Positions 50,712-59,456 of a stretch of 64,000 bases of DNA are shown piece after piece. Position 1 is the stretch's first letter. Each line of letters begins with the position of its first letter. The notes under the pieces were generated by a model, which did not search any database, was not told where the DNA came from, and saw nothing but the letters and a program-made list of their open reading frames with translations. The position numbers and the translations under genes are program-made. The stretch comes from AWTP1-18 sp036504515 (GTDB taxonomy: Bacteria; Pseudomonadota; Gammaproteobacteria; Burkholderiales; Rhodocyclaceae), in the NCBI GenBank assembly GCA_036504515.1, contig DASXVA010000012.1, positions 62,001-126,000 on the forward strand, written 5' to 3'.

Positions 50712-52397
50712 TCAAGAAATTCTGAACCGGCCCGCCAGACCAGCCAGTTGTTCAGAAAGTCCGGCCAGTTGCTGGGCCAGTCCGGCCGTTTTCTGTACTG
50801 AGGCGTTATTGTCTTCAGTGCTGCGGGCAATCGTTTCAACCTTGTGTGCCACCTCCCGGGCTGAGGCGGTTTGTTCGGCCAGTGCCAGGGATATATCCGC
50901 CACAAACCGGGCAGCCTGTTCAGCAGAACCGCGAATCGCCGTTACCGAGTTCCCTGCTTGGTGGGCCAGCTTCACGCCATCGGTAACTTGCGAAACACCG
51001 GCTTCCATTTCCTGCACGGCCCGCCCGGTTCCTTCCTGGATCTTGGCAATCATGGTGCCGATTTCCTGGGTTGATGCACCAGTGCGCTCCGCCAGCTTGC
51101 GCACTTCATCGGCAACTACCGCAAAGCCCCTTCCCTGCTCTCCGGCCCGGGCAGCTTCAATCGCAGCATTGAGAGCAAGCAGATTGGTCTGATCGGCAAT
51201 ATCGTTGATCACCTGGACAATGCCGGAAATCTGATTGGAAAAACTTTCCAGTTCGCGCAAGGTGACAGCGGTTTCGTTAACCGCCTGAGCCACATGTTCC
51301 ATCTCTCCCGCAGTCTGGTGAATAATGCGCCCGCCTTCTATGGCCTGGCTGCTGGAGTTCTGGCTGACGGAATGAGCCTCCCGGGCATTGTCGCCAACAT
51401 GATCAATAGAAGCGGAAAGCCTTTCCATATCCGTTGCCATAGCACTGGCGGCGAGGGATTGCTGCTGGATAGCCAGCGCGCTATTGCCTGCTGCCTGGGA
51501 AAGCTCGGCGGCTTGCTGTCTCAACTGGACGACATTGCCAAGGATGGCAGCAATGAGCTGATGTAAACCTTCCCTCATGGCCGAGAGTTTTTCCAGCAAT
51601 TCTCCAATTTCATCCTTGCCTGTCGCAGCAAAGGTCTGGGTCAGATCACCAGAGGCAATCGCGGACGCAGCCAACCCTGCTTGCCGCAGACTGCGAGTGA
51701 TGTAGCGCAGGGTCAAAATGGCGGGAAGGCCGACGAAAAACCCGCCGGCAATGAAGAACAGTACCAATAGCAACTGACTGAGTTTGTAGCGGGATTCAGC
51801 CGCCTGGTACTCCTCCTGGGCAGCCTGGGCCTGATAGGCCATCAGTTGTTTTAGCGCCTCCAGTGCGGCCTGACGCTCTTCCCGAACGGAATAAAGAAAA
51901 TTGGCCAGAACTTCAGGATTGTTGAGTTTGCGAGCCTCGATGGCATCTAGTGTCTCCTTGAGTTTGGACAGCCAGACTTGATGCTTGGCCGCAAAATCAT
52001 CAAGAAGCTTCTTTTCTGCAGGGCCATGGGAAAGCACCAGATACTTCCGCCAGAGTAGATCGAACTGGGTACCATTTTTACGCACAGCTTCGGTCAGGGT
52101 ATTGGTCGAGTCATCCATGAGACCCGCTGCGGGACGGCCGGGGGCCCCTTCAAAGGCAAACAGAAGGTTGACGGTGTCCTCGCGGATGTTGGCATCAATC
52201 TGCGCAAGGTCCTGCATGGGAACAGCGCGATCTTCATAGACCGACTTGAGGGAGGTACTGGCAGCCTGCATACCTATCCATCCGATGGCAGCAGCAATCA
52301 GGTACAGAGCGATTGATAAAACAGTGATATAAGCGATGCGATGTGATATCCGCAGGCTGGAAAACTTCCTCCCGATCATCTTGATCTGGATTTGCAT
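50712..52397 (-). CDS. Methyl-accepting chemotaxis protein with four-helix-bundle sensor
   Basis: A 561-residue transmembrane chemoreceptor. TM1 covers about residues 20-45 (IAYITVLSIALYLIAAAIGW), a periplasmic helical ligand domain of the 4HB_MCP type spans about 45-205, TM2 (LSQLLLVLFFIAGGFFVGLP) follows, then a HAMP domain (RSLRQAGLAASAIASGDLTQ) and the cytoplasmic signalling domain with DQTNLLALNAAIEAARAGEQ and GRGFAVVADEVRKLAERTG. There is no CheB/CheR-tethering NWETF-like tail. The start at 52397 has GGAG seven bases upstream. It is the first gene of a three-gene unit next to the DUF1329/DUF1302/RND module; the ligand is unknown. Confidence 0.92.
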   Translation of the reverse strand: MQIQIKMIGRKFSSLRISHRIAYITVLSIALYLIAAAIGWIGMQAASTSLKSVYEDRAVPMQDLAQIDANIREDTVNLLFAFEGAPGRPAAGLMDDSTNTLTEAVRKNGTQFDLLWRKYLVLSHGPAEKKLLDDFAAKHQVWLSKLKETLDAIEARKLNNPEVLANFLYSVREERQAALEALKQLMAYQAQAAQEEYQAAESRYKLSQLLLVLFFIAGGFFVGLPAILTLRYITRSLRQAGLAASAIASGDLTQTFAATGKDEIGELLEKLSAMREGLHQLIAAILGNVVQLRQQAAELSQAAGNSALAIQQQSLAASAMATDMERLSASIDHVGDNAREAHSVSQNSSSQAIEGGRIIHQTAGEMEHVAQAVNETAVTLRELESFSNQISGIVQVINDIADQTNLLALNAAIEAARAGEQGRGFAVVADEVRKLAERTGASTQEIGTMIAKIQEGTGRAVQEMEAGVSQVTDGVKLAHQAGNSVTAIRGSAEQAARFVADISLALAEQTASAREVAHKVETIARSTEDNNASVQKTAGLAQQLAGLSEQLAGLAGRFRIS

Positions 52398-52459
52398 GGT
52401 CCCACTCCGAATAAAGAAGTTCCGTTTCTGGTCGGCTATTACTTGCCTGACGGAATATT

Positions 52460-52502
52460 CCAAAAACTAAAACACCTCTGCTCGTTAGGGCAACAGAGGT
52501 GT
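52460..52502 (-). terminator. Intrinsic terminator after the DUF1329 gene
   Basis: ACACCTCTG (52472-52480) pairs perfectly with CAGAGGTGT (52494-52502). On the minus-strand transcript the stem is followed by TTTAGTTTTTGG, so it should end transcription of the envelope module before the chemoreceptor genes. Confidence 0.75.
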
Positions 52503-52510
52503 CCTGATCA

Positions 52511-52534
52511 GTCAGCCTGATCACTCAGGCTGAC
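52511..52534. repeat. Perfect hairpin between the DUF1329 stop and the terminator
   Basis: GTCAGCCTGA (52511-52520) and TCAGGCTGAC (52525-52534) form a perfect 10-bp stem with a TCAC loop and no T-tail. It lies ten bases after the DUF1329 stop and ahead of the true terminator; it may protect the 3' end of the mRNA from exonucleases. Confidence 0.6.
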
Positions 52535-52544
52535 CTGCGGTCGA

Positions 52545-53855
52545 TTAATCTCCGCCGCGCATGTATTGCACCTGGAACATGGCCGGCGGATTTTGCTTGT
52601 AGTCCACCTGCCCCTTGAAATGACCTGTCGTGCAATGCTTGGACTGCACATCAACCATGGAGAAAGCGTCATCAATACCGATGCCGGAACCCTTGTTCAT
52701 GGGCAAATGTGCATCCGCATGGGTTTTCCCCACAGACCAGATCTTCCACAACTCACCCTTGCGGTCGTAAATTTCGACAGCGCTATTCAGATTCTGCAAT
52801 TGGCTGTCCATGTAGAAAACACGCTTGCTGATGGGATGATTGGGATTGACCGGCGTTGCCTCCAGCACATAGACCTTGCGAAGCTGATAGGAAGCTTGGT
52901 AGAAGCAGCCACCTTGACCACCGAAATCCACGTATTTGTAACCATCGGGCTCTGCGGGCATATCCGTTGCCAGCTTCAAGTCATTGTGATTCCACAGAGG
53001 CAAGAGGATGTTCTTGGTCCCCTTGTAGGTCCACTTCATGTCGGAAACGCGGCCGTTGTAACCTTCGAAGTCTTCGATCATCAAGTCCGAACCGAGGAAG
53101 GAATCCGTAACCTGCCCTGTCGCCAAGCGGCGAACCCGGCGCTGGAAACCCAGATACAGGTAAGCATCGTCGATCTTCTGGTCATCCTCGTAACGCTGAA
53201 TCAGGAGCTGGGTATTTTTCAGGTCCATGGGCTCTTGCACATGCACGTAGATGGCACGGTAGAGATTGGAACCGTTACCCGGTACCTCGGGAACCGGCGC
53301 ATCCTTCACACGGTGCTTCAGGTTAAGAAAGTGGAAGTCGAACTTGATCGTCTTTTCCACCTGACCGGAAGTCATGTTGCGGTACTTCCAGTAAAACGGA
53401 TTGATGGAAGCGTTGTCGCCCCAGTTCACCCCATACTTGTAATTCCAGGCCAACTTTTCACCCGCCCGAGGATCTTTCGCATCGGGCTCTTCAGGAAAAG
53501 GACGTCCTGCCACGTACCCGGTCAGTTCTCCTGGATTGGCTCCCAGCTTGGTTGAGTTCAAGTGCTTCCGGGTTGCGTCCACATAAGGTTTGGACAAATC
53601 GAAGCTGGTAGTGGCACCTACCTTTATTTCCGTCCAGCCTTCCTTGATAGCCTTGTAGGTTCCCGCGGCCAGCACCTCTTTGAACTGGTCAACATTGCCT
53701 TTGTTGATGGTCATCCCGGGGTTAAGTCCCGGGAACTTCGGAGCACCGCTTTTGTAGGGGGAAAAGGTGGCATCCACATCAGCCTCAGTAGCGGCCAATG
53801 CGGTGCTGGAGACAATCATCGCAGCAATCGCGAGAGAGATTTTCTTGAGTTTCAT
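52545..53855 (-). CDS. DUF1329 domain protein, exported
   Basis: A 436-residue exported protein of the DUF1329 family, likely periplasmic or outer-membrane associated with a lipid-binding type beta fold. A clear signal peptide occupies residues 1-21 (MKLKKISLAIAAMIVSSTAL, cleavage after ALA). Family-like segments include GLNPGMTINKGNVDQFKEVL, AGRPFPEEPDAKDPRAGEKL and YKYVDFGGQGGCFYQASYQL. DUF1329 and DUF1302 genes usually travel together beside hydrophobic-compound degradation genes, as here. It is the last gene of a four-gene unit whose members all point to the cell envelope. The molecular function is not established. Confidence 0.88.
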   Translation of the reverse strand: MKLKKISLAIAAMIVSSTALAATEADVDATFSPYKSGAPKFPGLNPGMTINKGNVDQFKEVLAAGTYKAIKEGWTEIKVGATTSFDLSKPYVDATRKHLNSTKLGANPGELTGYVAGRPFPEEPDAKDPRAGEKLAWNYKYGVNWGDNASINPFYWKYRNMTSGQVEKTIKFDFHFLNLKHRVKDAPVPEVPGNGSNLYRAIYVHVQEPMDLKNTQLLIQRYEDDQKIDDAYLYLGFQRRVRRLATGQVTDSFLGSDLMIEDFEGYNGRVSDMKWTYKGTKNILLPLWNHNDLKLATDMPAEPDGYKYVDFGGQGGCFYQASYQLRKVYVLEATPVNPNHPISKRVFYMDSQLQNLNSAVEIYDRKGELWKIWSVGKTHADAHLPMNKGSGIGIDDAFSMVDVQSKHCTTGHFKGQVDYKQNPPAMFQVQYMRGGD

Positions 53856-53874
53856 GTTGTCTTGTCCTCGGATA

Positions 53875-55749
53875 TCAGAATTTGTAACGCATCATGAAAT
53901 AGATGTCGTTTTCCTTGAAGGCGGTACCAATCGGACCCGCGCGAAAACGGCCCAATGGCTCAATACCAGCGTAGGCACCATTCGCATTGCCGACGCCCAG
54001 TGCCGCACTGTTGTTCGTGGTGTTGTCCCATTTATAACGACTGACATTGTCATCACGGCCCTTGACGTTGGCACCAAAGGTCAGCTTCAGATCGTTTGAG
54101 AAATTCCATTCAATCTGAGGGGATGCCACCCAGGCATGGGCCTGGAAGTCACGAGCCAGAATCAATTGGGGGCTTACCCGGTCACCGCTCATGAAGCCTT
54201 TGATCAGCAGCGTACCAATGACGTTATTTTCCCAATCGGGCATACCCACTACGCCAGCAGTACCTTGCTTGATTTCATGGTTGTAGATGTGCTGATAGAA
54301 CAATTGGGCAGATAGCAAAGTGGTCCGGTTCGGATTGATGAAGGGAATGAAGGTTGGTCGATCAACCCCGATGACAGAACGGAAAGTATTGTTCTTCGAG
54401 TACAACTCCGGACGAGCCGTATTGGCAAATTCCTCCCCGCTGGTAAACGCCCCCTCCAAGCGAACGGCTGCCCCCAATTCTTCAAGTTGAAGATCCATGG
54501 AACCACCCACCATATTGAGACGGGGAAACTCCATATCAAAGTTCAACAAATAGGGGTTGCTGGCACGAATCGTATTTCCCTTTCCGCCCCTCAAGGAAGG
54601 CAACTGGGACATATAGGACAGGGCATTCAGGGAGAAGCTCAAACCGCTTTGGGTGACACCTTCAAACTTCACACCATAGGAACCTGCATCGCTCCATTTC
54701 GGTAAATTGACATTACGAATACCTGCGATACCAGGTGCAAAGCTTCCCGTTGCGCCACCTAAGTCACCAAAATTGGAAAGGGTATTACCGTTGTCCCAGA
54801 GATTCTTGAGGGCACGAAACAAGCAGGCCGCATCCATGATGGAATTGGGTGAACCGCATTGCCCCAAGTTGTTGGCTCTGAACTGGTCGAAGCTCCAGAC
54901 AAATTGAAGGTTCCGGTCCTGCATGGTTTCAGAACCACCCATGCGCCATTCCGCCTGGGCCGACCAAAGCGGAATCCGGATGTCCTGCAACTCGTCATAG
55001 ATGTTGTTACGGGAGTAATCCACCGGATTAAAAACATCCAATACCCGGAACAGGTCAGTTCGACCCCAGACAATCTGCTGCCGACCGACCTTGACGAACA
55101 GATCGGAGCCATCCTTCAGCGCAAAGGTCTTCTTGGCATAGGCTTCCCGAATGAAATCCAGCTTGCTATTGAACTCAGGAGACTCTAGTTCGCTGCGTTT
55201 GAGGTCACCATAGCCACCGAAGTCGGCACAACCACGACGATCCACATCACAGGGGCGAACAGGAACTGCAGCCGTAGTGTTACCATCAAAACCATGCCAA
55301 CGATTACCAAGGATTTCAAGACCGGTATTGGTATTGCCTGCCGCAAGACCACCAGAGACTTGGGTACCACCACCATAGGCAATCATGGAACCTGTATTTT
55401 TGTCGTAAAACGAAACAGGACCACCCGCCTTGTCACCAAACTTGGTGTCGTTCATGCGATAGACGCCATCCCAAGTCCCGCGCAGCACAGTATGGAAACC
55501 CCAGCCATCGCCCAAGCCTTTATCGGCTTCAACCTGCAAGGTATTGCGGAACTTGGACAAACCGACACCGCCTCCTCGATAGGCCGTATGGTTTTCATAA
55601 AAGACGTCTGTTTTCCAGGGAGAAGATTCCTCTCCCATGGATGGCAAATCATCCGCCATGACAGGTGCTGCAATTGCAGTGCTCAGCAAAACTGCCAAGC
55701 CCAGCCGAAAGGCCGGTATTTTCCAGCTCGATTTCCTCTTCATTTTCAC
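53875..55749 (-). CDS. DUF1302 outer-membrane protein, probable porin-like channel
   Basis: A 624-residue DUF1302 protein. It has a basic N terminus and a signal peptide to about residue 32 (ending IAAPVMA). The body has alternating beta-strand character and many Gly/Asn/aromatic turns, and ends with an aromatic C-terminal strand (YFMMRYKF), typical of outer-membrane barrels. Recognisable segments include VKVGRQQIVWGRTDLFRVLD and NPVDYSRNNIYDELQDIRIP. AGGAG lies upstream of the ATG. It precedes the DUF1329 gene by 19 bases and follows the RND gene by 29 bases. A role as channel for a hydrophobic substrate is inferred. Confidence 0.88.
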   Translation of the reverse strand: MKMKRKSSWKIPAFRLGLAVLLSTAIAAPVMADDLPSMGEESSPWKTDVFYENHTAYRGGGVGLSKFRNTLQVEADKGLGDGWGFHTVLRGTWDGVYRMNDTKFGDKAGGPVSFYDKNTGSMIAYGGGTQVSGGLAAGNTNTGLEILGNRWHGFDGNTTAAVPVRPCDVDRRGCADFGGYGDLKRSELESPEFNSKLDFIREAYAKKTFALKDGSDLFVKVGRQQIVWGRTDLFRVLDVFNPVDYSRNNIYDELQDIRIPLWSAQAEWRMGGSETMQDRNLQFVWSFDQFRANNLGQCGSPNSIMDAACLFRALKNLWDNGNTLSNFGDLGGATGSFAPGIAGIRNVNLPKWSDAGSYGVKFEGVTQSGLSFSLNALSYMSQLPSLRGGKGNTIRASNPYLLNFDMEFPRLNMVGGSMDLQLEELGAAVRLEGAFTSGEEFANTARPELYSKNNTFRSVIGVDRPTFIPFINPNRTTLLSAQLFYQHIYNHEIKQGTAGVVGMPDWENNVIGTLLIKGFMSGDRVSPQLILARDFQAHAWVASPQIEWNFSNDLKLTFGANVKGRDDNVSRYKWDNTTNNSAALGVGNANGAYAGIEPLGRFRAGPIGTAFKENDIYFMMRYKF

Positions 55750-55778
55750 TCCTCCACGGTTATGGCCAACAAATTGGT

Positions 55779-58205
55779 TCAGGCAGCTTTCTTGGTGGCT
55801 GCTTCTAAATCCTCTTCAAGAATCCCATCGTCGTTGTAGTGGGTGGCCACCACGAAATGGGGTTTGAATACGACGCACCAGGCCGGCACGATCAGCATCG
55901 CGGCGATGGCATTGACGATCAGCATGAAAGACAGGAGCACGGCGGCATCGGACTGGAAGCGCAGGTCGGACATGAAGATCCACATCACGACACCGGCAAT
56001 CAGGGTCGCGGCGGTGAAGGAAACTGCGTAGCCGGTGGTGGCGACTGCGTTGATTACCGCCTTGTGGATGTTGCGGGTCAGGGCCATTTCCTCGCGGATG
56101 CGGTCCATGAAATACACCGCGTAATCGATGCCGACGCCGACGCCGACCGCAATCACCGGCACGGTATTGACGCTGATGCCGATGTTGGCGGCGCCCATGT
56201 AGGCGTAGGTCAGCAGCGTGGAGAACAGCATGGGCAACACCATCAGCCAACCGGCGTGCAGTGACTGGTAATAGGCCATGACCAGCAGGAAGGCGATGAT
56301 CATCACGGCAGGAATGATGATCATGTGATCGGTGTGCAAAGCCTGGTTGCCGGCTGCGGTAACACCGATGATGCCGCCACCCAGTTCAATATGCAGCCCC
56401 GGCACTTCGGACTCGACCTGTTTGATACCCTCTTCGGCCAGAGCAACAATGCGGCGGATGGTCTCGGCCTGATGGTCCTTGTAGTAGAAGACCATGTTGG
56501 CTTCGTCTTCGTCCGGCGTAACGAACTCCTTGAGGGCACCGGGGATGGGACTGGACGCCATATAGGCGAACATCAATCCGCCGATCTCTTCGGCGTTATC
56601 GGGAAGTTGCATCCAGCGCGGATCATCGTTGTGCGTGAGGCGATTGACGACGCGCACGACACCGGGGATGGCTTTGGTGCCACCCAGGGTCGGGTCAGAC
56701 AGCATATGGGCCTGGAAGCGTTCAATGCCTGCCATCACATCAGGACGCTTGATACCTCCCTTCTCATCGGTACGAGCCACTACATGCAATTCTTCTGAGC
56801 CGGGGAAGAGATGATTGATGGCCGTGGTAGAAACGTTGTAGTCGTGGTTGCGATGGAGCAATGGACTACCGGGCTCCGATTCGCCCAGTTGCACCTTGCC
56901 GATGAACCAGGAGCCACCGATCAGACCAATCGCCGCCAAGAGCAGAATGGTGCGAGCACCGCTGTCCGTACCACCGGTCTTCGCCATCATGGCGCCAAGG
57001 AAGTTACGCACGCCCTGATTGGCGTTTTCCATGGTCTTGGGTTGCGGCAAGACAGTGAGCGCCAAGGGCACCATGAAGTGCACTGTGAAGATGACTGAGA
57101 AACCCCAGAAACCAGCGGAAAGGCCCAGCTTGTGATTAAAGGGTGCAGCCCCGAGCACGAGTACGGCGATACCGATGGCATCCACAATAATGGCCAGGGA
57201 ACCGGGGCGGAACAGCGCATCAAGAGCATTGCGCGCCGCCTTCTTGCCGCTATGGGTCAGGGCAAGTTCTTCGTAGTAGCGCACCACCAGTTGCACACCG
57301 TGGGAGGTAGCGCGGGCGGCAATCAAGAACGGAATGGGCAGCGACAGGGGCTCAAGGTTGATGCCCATCAAGGCCATGAATCCCAGCCCCCAAATGGATG
57401 ACAAAGCAATCCCCAGCAGCGGTAAGGCAATACCGTAGAGGCGACGGAAGTAAACAATCAGGAGCACGGCCAACAGAGCCAGGGTGTAGGCAAGGATCTG
57501 GACGATCTGCCCCAGATAGGTATAGACCCAGCCGGTAAGCACGGGATTGCCGGTCACATAAACCTTGTGTCCGGGTTTTTCCAGAGCGGTGCGGACCTGC
57601 TGCAAGGCAGTGAAGGTCTTTTCATAATCGACGCCGGTTTCCGTCAACTGAACCTTGATCAAGGCTGCCTTCATGTCCGGCGAGACAAGCAAGCCGTAGA
57701 TGGTGGGATTGGCGATGACATCCTTCTTGATCTGCTCCAGCTCCGCTACGCTGTATTTGCCGTGGTTAGGGTCGTAGTAGGGATCCGAAACGAAGCCCCC
57801 TTCCGGGGATAGATAGACCTTGCGTGAAGTACGGTGCGTGAGGGAGGAGACCAGGTTGTGGTTGACGCTGGGCAGGCTATCCATGCCCTGGGTGGCTTCA
57901 TGAACCAGCTTGAGGGTCTCTTCGTTGAAGATGGTGCCCTTCTCCACTTCGATGGCCATGATGATCATGTTGGCGCCGCCGAAGTTTTCCTTGATGCGGT
58001 TGTAGACCTTGATGTAGGGATGGTTCTGCGGCAACAGGTCTGAAAAGTCGGAGTAGATCCGCAGATTAGGCAGTGCCAAGCTGAAGAGAAAGGTGATGGC
58101 GAGAATCAGCCCGAGGACGATCTTGGGGTTGGAGAAAAGCCACTCTTCTCCCACATGAAGCTTGTGGGTGATCTTGTTACGTAGCGTAGTGAGCAGGGGC
58201 AACAT
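55779..58205 (-). CDS. MMPL/RND-superfamily transporter
   Basis: An 808-residue inner-membrane protein with the RND-type duplicated layout: TM1 near residue 30, a large periplasmic loop (about 60-215), five membrane segments (about 220-400), a second TM near 420, a second loop (about 440-620) and the last five segments. The second half carries VIAVGVGVGIDYAVYFMDRI (about residue 690), an RND motif. This is the HpnN/MmpL-like type that handles lipids or hydrophobic compounds; there is no adaptor (MFP) gene, unlike drug efflux pumps. It lies between the YCF48-like lipoprotein and DUF1302 genes. Direction and substrate are unknown. Confidence 0.9.
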   Translation of the reverse strand: MLPLLTTLRNKITHKLHVGEEWLFSNPKIVLGLILAITFLFSLALPNLRIYSDFSDLLPQNHPYIKVYNRIKENFGGANMIIMAIEVEKGTIFNEETLKLVHEATQGMDSLPSVNHNLVSSLTHRTSRKVYLSPEGGFVSDPYYDPNHGKYSVAELEQIKKDVIANPTIYGLLVSPDMKAALIKVQLTETGVDYEKTFTALQQVRTALEKPGHKVYVTGNPVLTGWVYTYLGQIVQILAYTLALLAVLLIVYFRRLYGIALPLLGIALSSIWGLGFMALMGINLEPLSLPIPFLIAARATSHGVQLVVRYYEELALTHSGKKAARNALDALFRPGSLAIIVDAIGIAVLVLGAAPFNHKLGLSAGFWGFSVIFTVHFMVPLALTVLPQPKTMENANQGVRNFLGAMMAKTGGTDSGARTILLLAAIGLIGGSWFIGKVQLGESEPGSPLLHRNHDYNVSTTAINHLFPGSEELHVVARTDEKGGIKRPDVMAGIERFQAHMLSDPTLGGTKAIPGVVRVVNRLTHNDDPRWMQLPDNAEEIGGLMFAYMASSPIPGALKEFVTPDEDEANMVFYYKDHQAETIRRIVALAEEGIKQVESEVPGLHIELGGGIIGVTAAGNQALHTDHMIIIPAVMIIAFLLVMAYYQSLHAGWLMVLPMLFSTLLTYAYMGAANIGISVNTVPVIAVGVGVGIDYAVYFMDRIREEMALTRNIHKAVINAVATTGYAVSFTAATLIAGVVMWIFMSDLRFQSDAAVLLSFMLIVNAIAAMLIVPAWCVVFKPHFVVATHYNDDGILEEDLEAATKKAA

Positions 58206-58221
58206 TGTTTGCTTCCTTTAA

Positions 58222-59175
58222 TCAGTTCTTGGCCGTGTCGATGACACGAACGAGACCACCGGGGCCGCCAAGGGCAAGGCTATGTTTGGCGACCGATGTC
58301 CCGGCCCCGAGAAAGACCGGAACCGCATCAGCGTAGGCAATGGGCTTCCATGAACCCGCTTCATAACGGACGACGCTGCCGCCGGCACCAACACCCGCAG
58401 GCTTGCCGTCATGAAGGAAGAGTTGATAGAGGGAACTGCCGGAAAGGTTGTTGTCCTTCGCCCAGGTCTTTCCACCATCAGTGGTATGAAGAACCTGACC
58501 CGCCAGACCACTTGTCCAGCCTTCGTTGGCATTCACGAACAAGGTGGCATAGGGATAGAACTCGCCGGGAATGGTGGCGGTCTTCTGCCAGGTTTTACCG
58601 CCATCCCTGGTTGTCACGACCATGCCGAATTCGCCCATAGCGATTCCGACAGATTCATCCACCATCTGGATGGTGGTGAACTGCGCATCCTCTTTCAGGT
58701 CGGTAACGGTCCAACTAGATCCTTTGTCGGCACTGACGGCGATCTTGGCGCCGGAACCAGCAACCCACCACCGGCCTTTGGCATCGCAGGCAACGGCCAA
58801 GGGCACCCGCGGCTTGTCGATAGCAGCAGACTTCCAGCCAGTCCCTTCAACATCACTGCTCCACAGCTCGTGATAGAAGTCGATGCCGATAAAACTCTTG
58901 TTCGGGCAAACTGCCAAACCGATCAGGGATGCAGGGCCAGAGGCACTACCGATGGGTTGGCGGGACCAGGTCTTGCCCAAGTCAGTACTACTAAGAATCA
59001 CGCCCGTCTGAGTGCTGGCTACCAAAACTTTTCCGTTACTTGCTATGCTTTGAACTATGTCATAGCGCTGTACGGGCTTCGCAGACTCTGTCACCACGGC
59101 ACTCATGTCGGCTTGGTTACTACAGCCTGCCAAAATTAGGGACGAAACAGCCCCTGCCATCATCATGGCCTTCAT
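58222..59175 (-). CDS. YCF48/BNR-repeat lipoprotein
   Basis: A 317-residue exported lipoprotein. The signal ends in the lipobox LAGC (Cys18), so it should be lipid-anchored. The rest is a beta-propeller of BNR/YCF48-like repeats with recurring Asp-box forms: SSTDLGKTWSRQ, SADKGSSWTVTD, TTRDGGKTWQKT and TTDGGKTWAKDN. Plant and cyanobacterial YCF48 assists photosystem II assembly; here the fold is probably a protein-protein scaffold for the RND/DUF1302/DUF1329 proteins encoded immediately downstream. AGGAGG precedes the ATG. It is separated from the meta-cleavage genes by a 79-base gap with an inverted repeat. Confidence 0.88.
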   Translation of the reverse strand: MKAMMMAGAVSSLILAGCSNQADMSAVVTESAKPVQRYDIVQSIASNGKVLVASTQTGVILSSTDLGKTWSRQPIGSASGPASLIGLAVCPNKSFIGIDFYHELWSSDVEGTGWKSAAIDKPRVPLAVACDAKGRWWVAGSGAKIAVSADKGSSWTVTDLKEDAQFTTIQMVDESVGIAMGEFGMVVTTRDGGKTWQKTATIPGEFYPYATLFVNANEGWTSGLAGQVLHTTDGGKTWAKDNNLSGSSLYQLFLHDGKPAGVGAGGSVVRYEAGSWKPIAYADAVPVFLGAGTSVAKHSLALGGPGGLVRVIDTAKN

Positions 59176-59193
59176 TTTTTCTCCTCCTAATAT

Positions 59194-59225
59194 CCGCCTG
59201 ACAGACTTATTTGTTTATCAGGCGG
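59194..59225. repeat. Inverted repeat between meta-cleavage and envelope genes
   Basis: CCGCCTGA (59194-59201) and TCAGGCGG (59218-59225) form a perfect 8-bp inverted repeat with a 16-base A/T-rich interval. On the minus-strand transcript no T-run follows; AGGAGG of the lipoprotein gene comes next. It could be an mRNA processing or stabilising hairpin, or an operator. Confidence 0.5.
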
Positions 59226-59254
59226 TGATCTATGTCATGGTTTTTGTTTGATCG

Positions 59255-59446
59255 TTATCGTCCCAGTTCTGCTGCTGACGTTCCTGCTATCCCGAAATGC
59301 TCCTTGGGCATCTCGGTGATGATGATGCGCACTGCGTCAGGTTTTGCTCCGACGGAGAGGCAAATGGCCTCCGTTACATTGGCAATCAGTGCGCGCTTCT
59401 GTTCCGGAGATCGACCTTCCATCAGATGAATTTGACATATCGGCAT
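59255..59446 (-). CDS. dmpI: 2-hydroxymuconate (4-oxalocrotonate) tautomerase
   Basis: A 63-residue tautomerase that converts the enol 2-hydroxymuconate to the keto form in the oxidative branch of catechol meta-cleavage. After Met removal the catalytic Pro1 is exposed (MPICQIHLMEGRS), and Arg11, Arg39 and Phe50 stand at the positions known from 4-OT, so the enzyme should be active. GAGGAGG precedes the ATG. It is the last gene of the degradation run, ten bases after the decarboxylase start region's downstream end, and works directly with DmpH. Confidence 0.93.
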   Translation of the reverse strand: MPICQIHLMEGRSPEQKRALIANVTEAICLSVGAKPDAVRIIITEMPKEHFGIAGTSAAELGR

Positions 59447-59456
59447 GGGAACCTCC

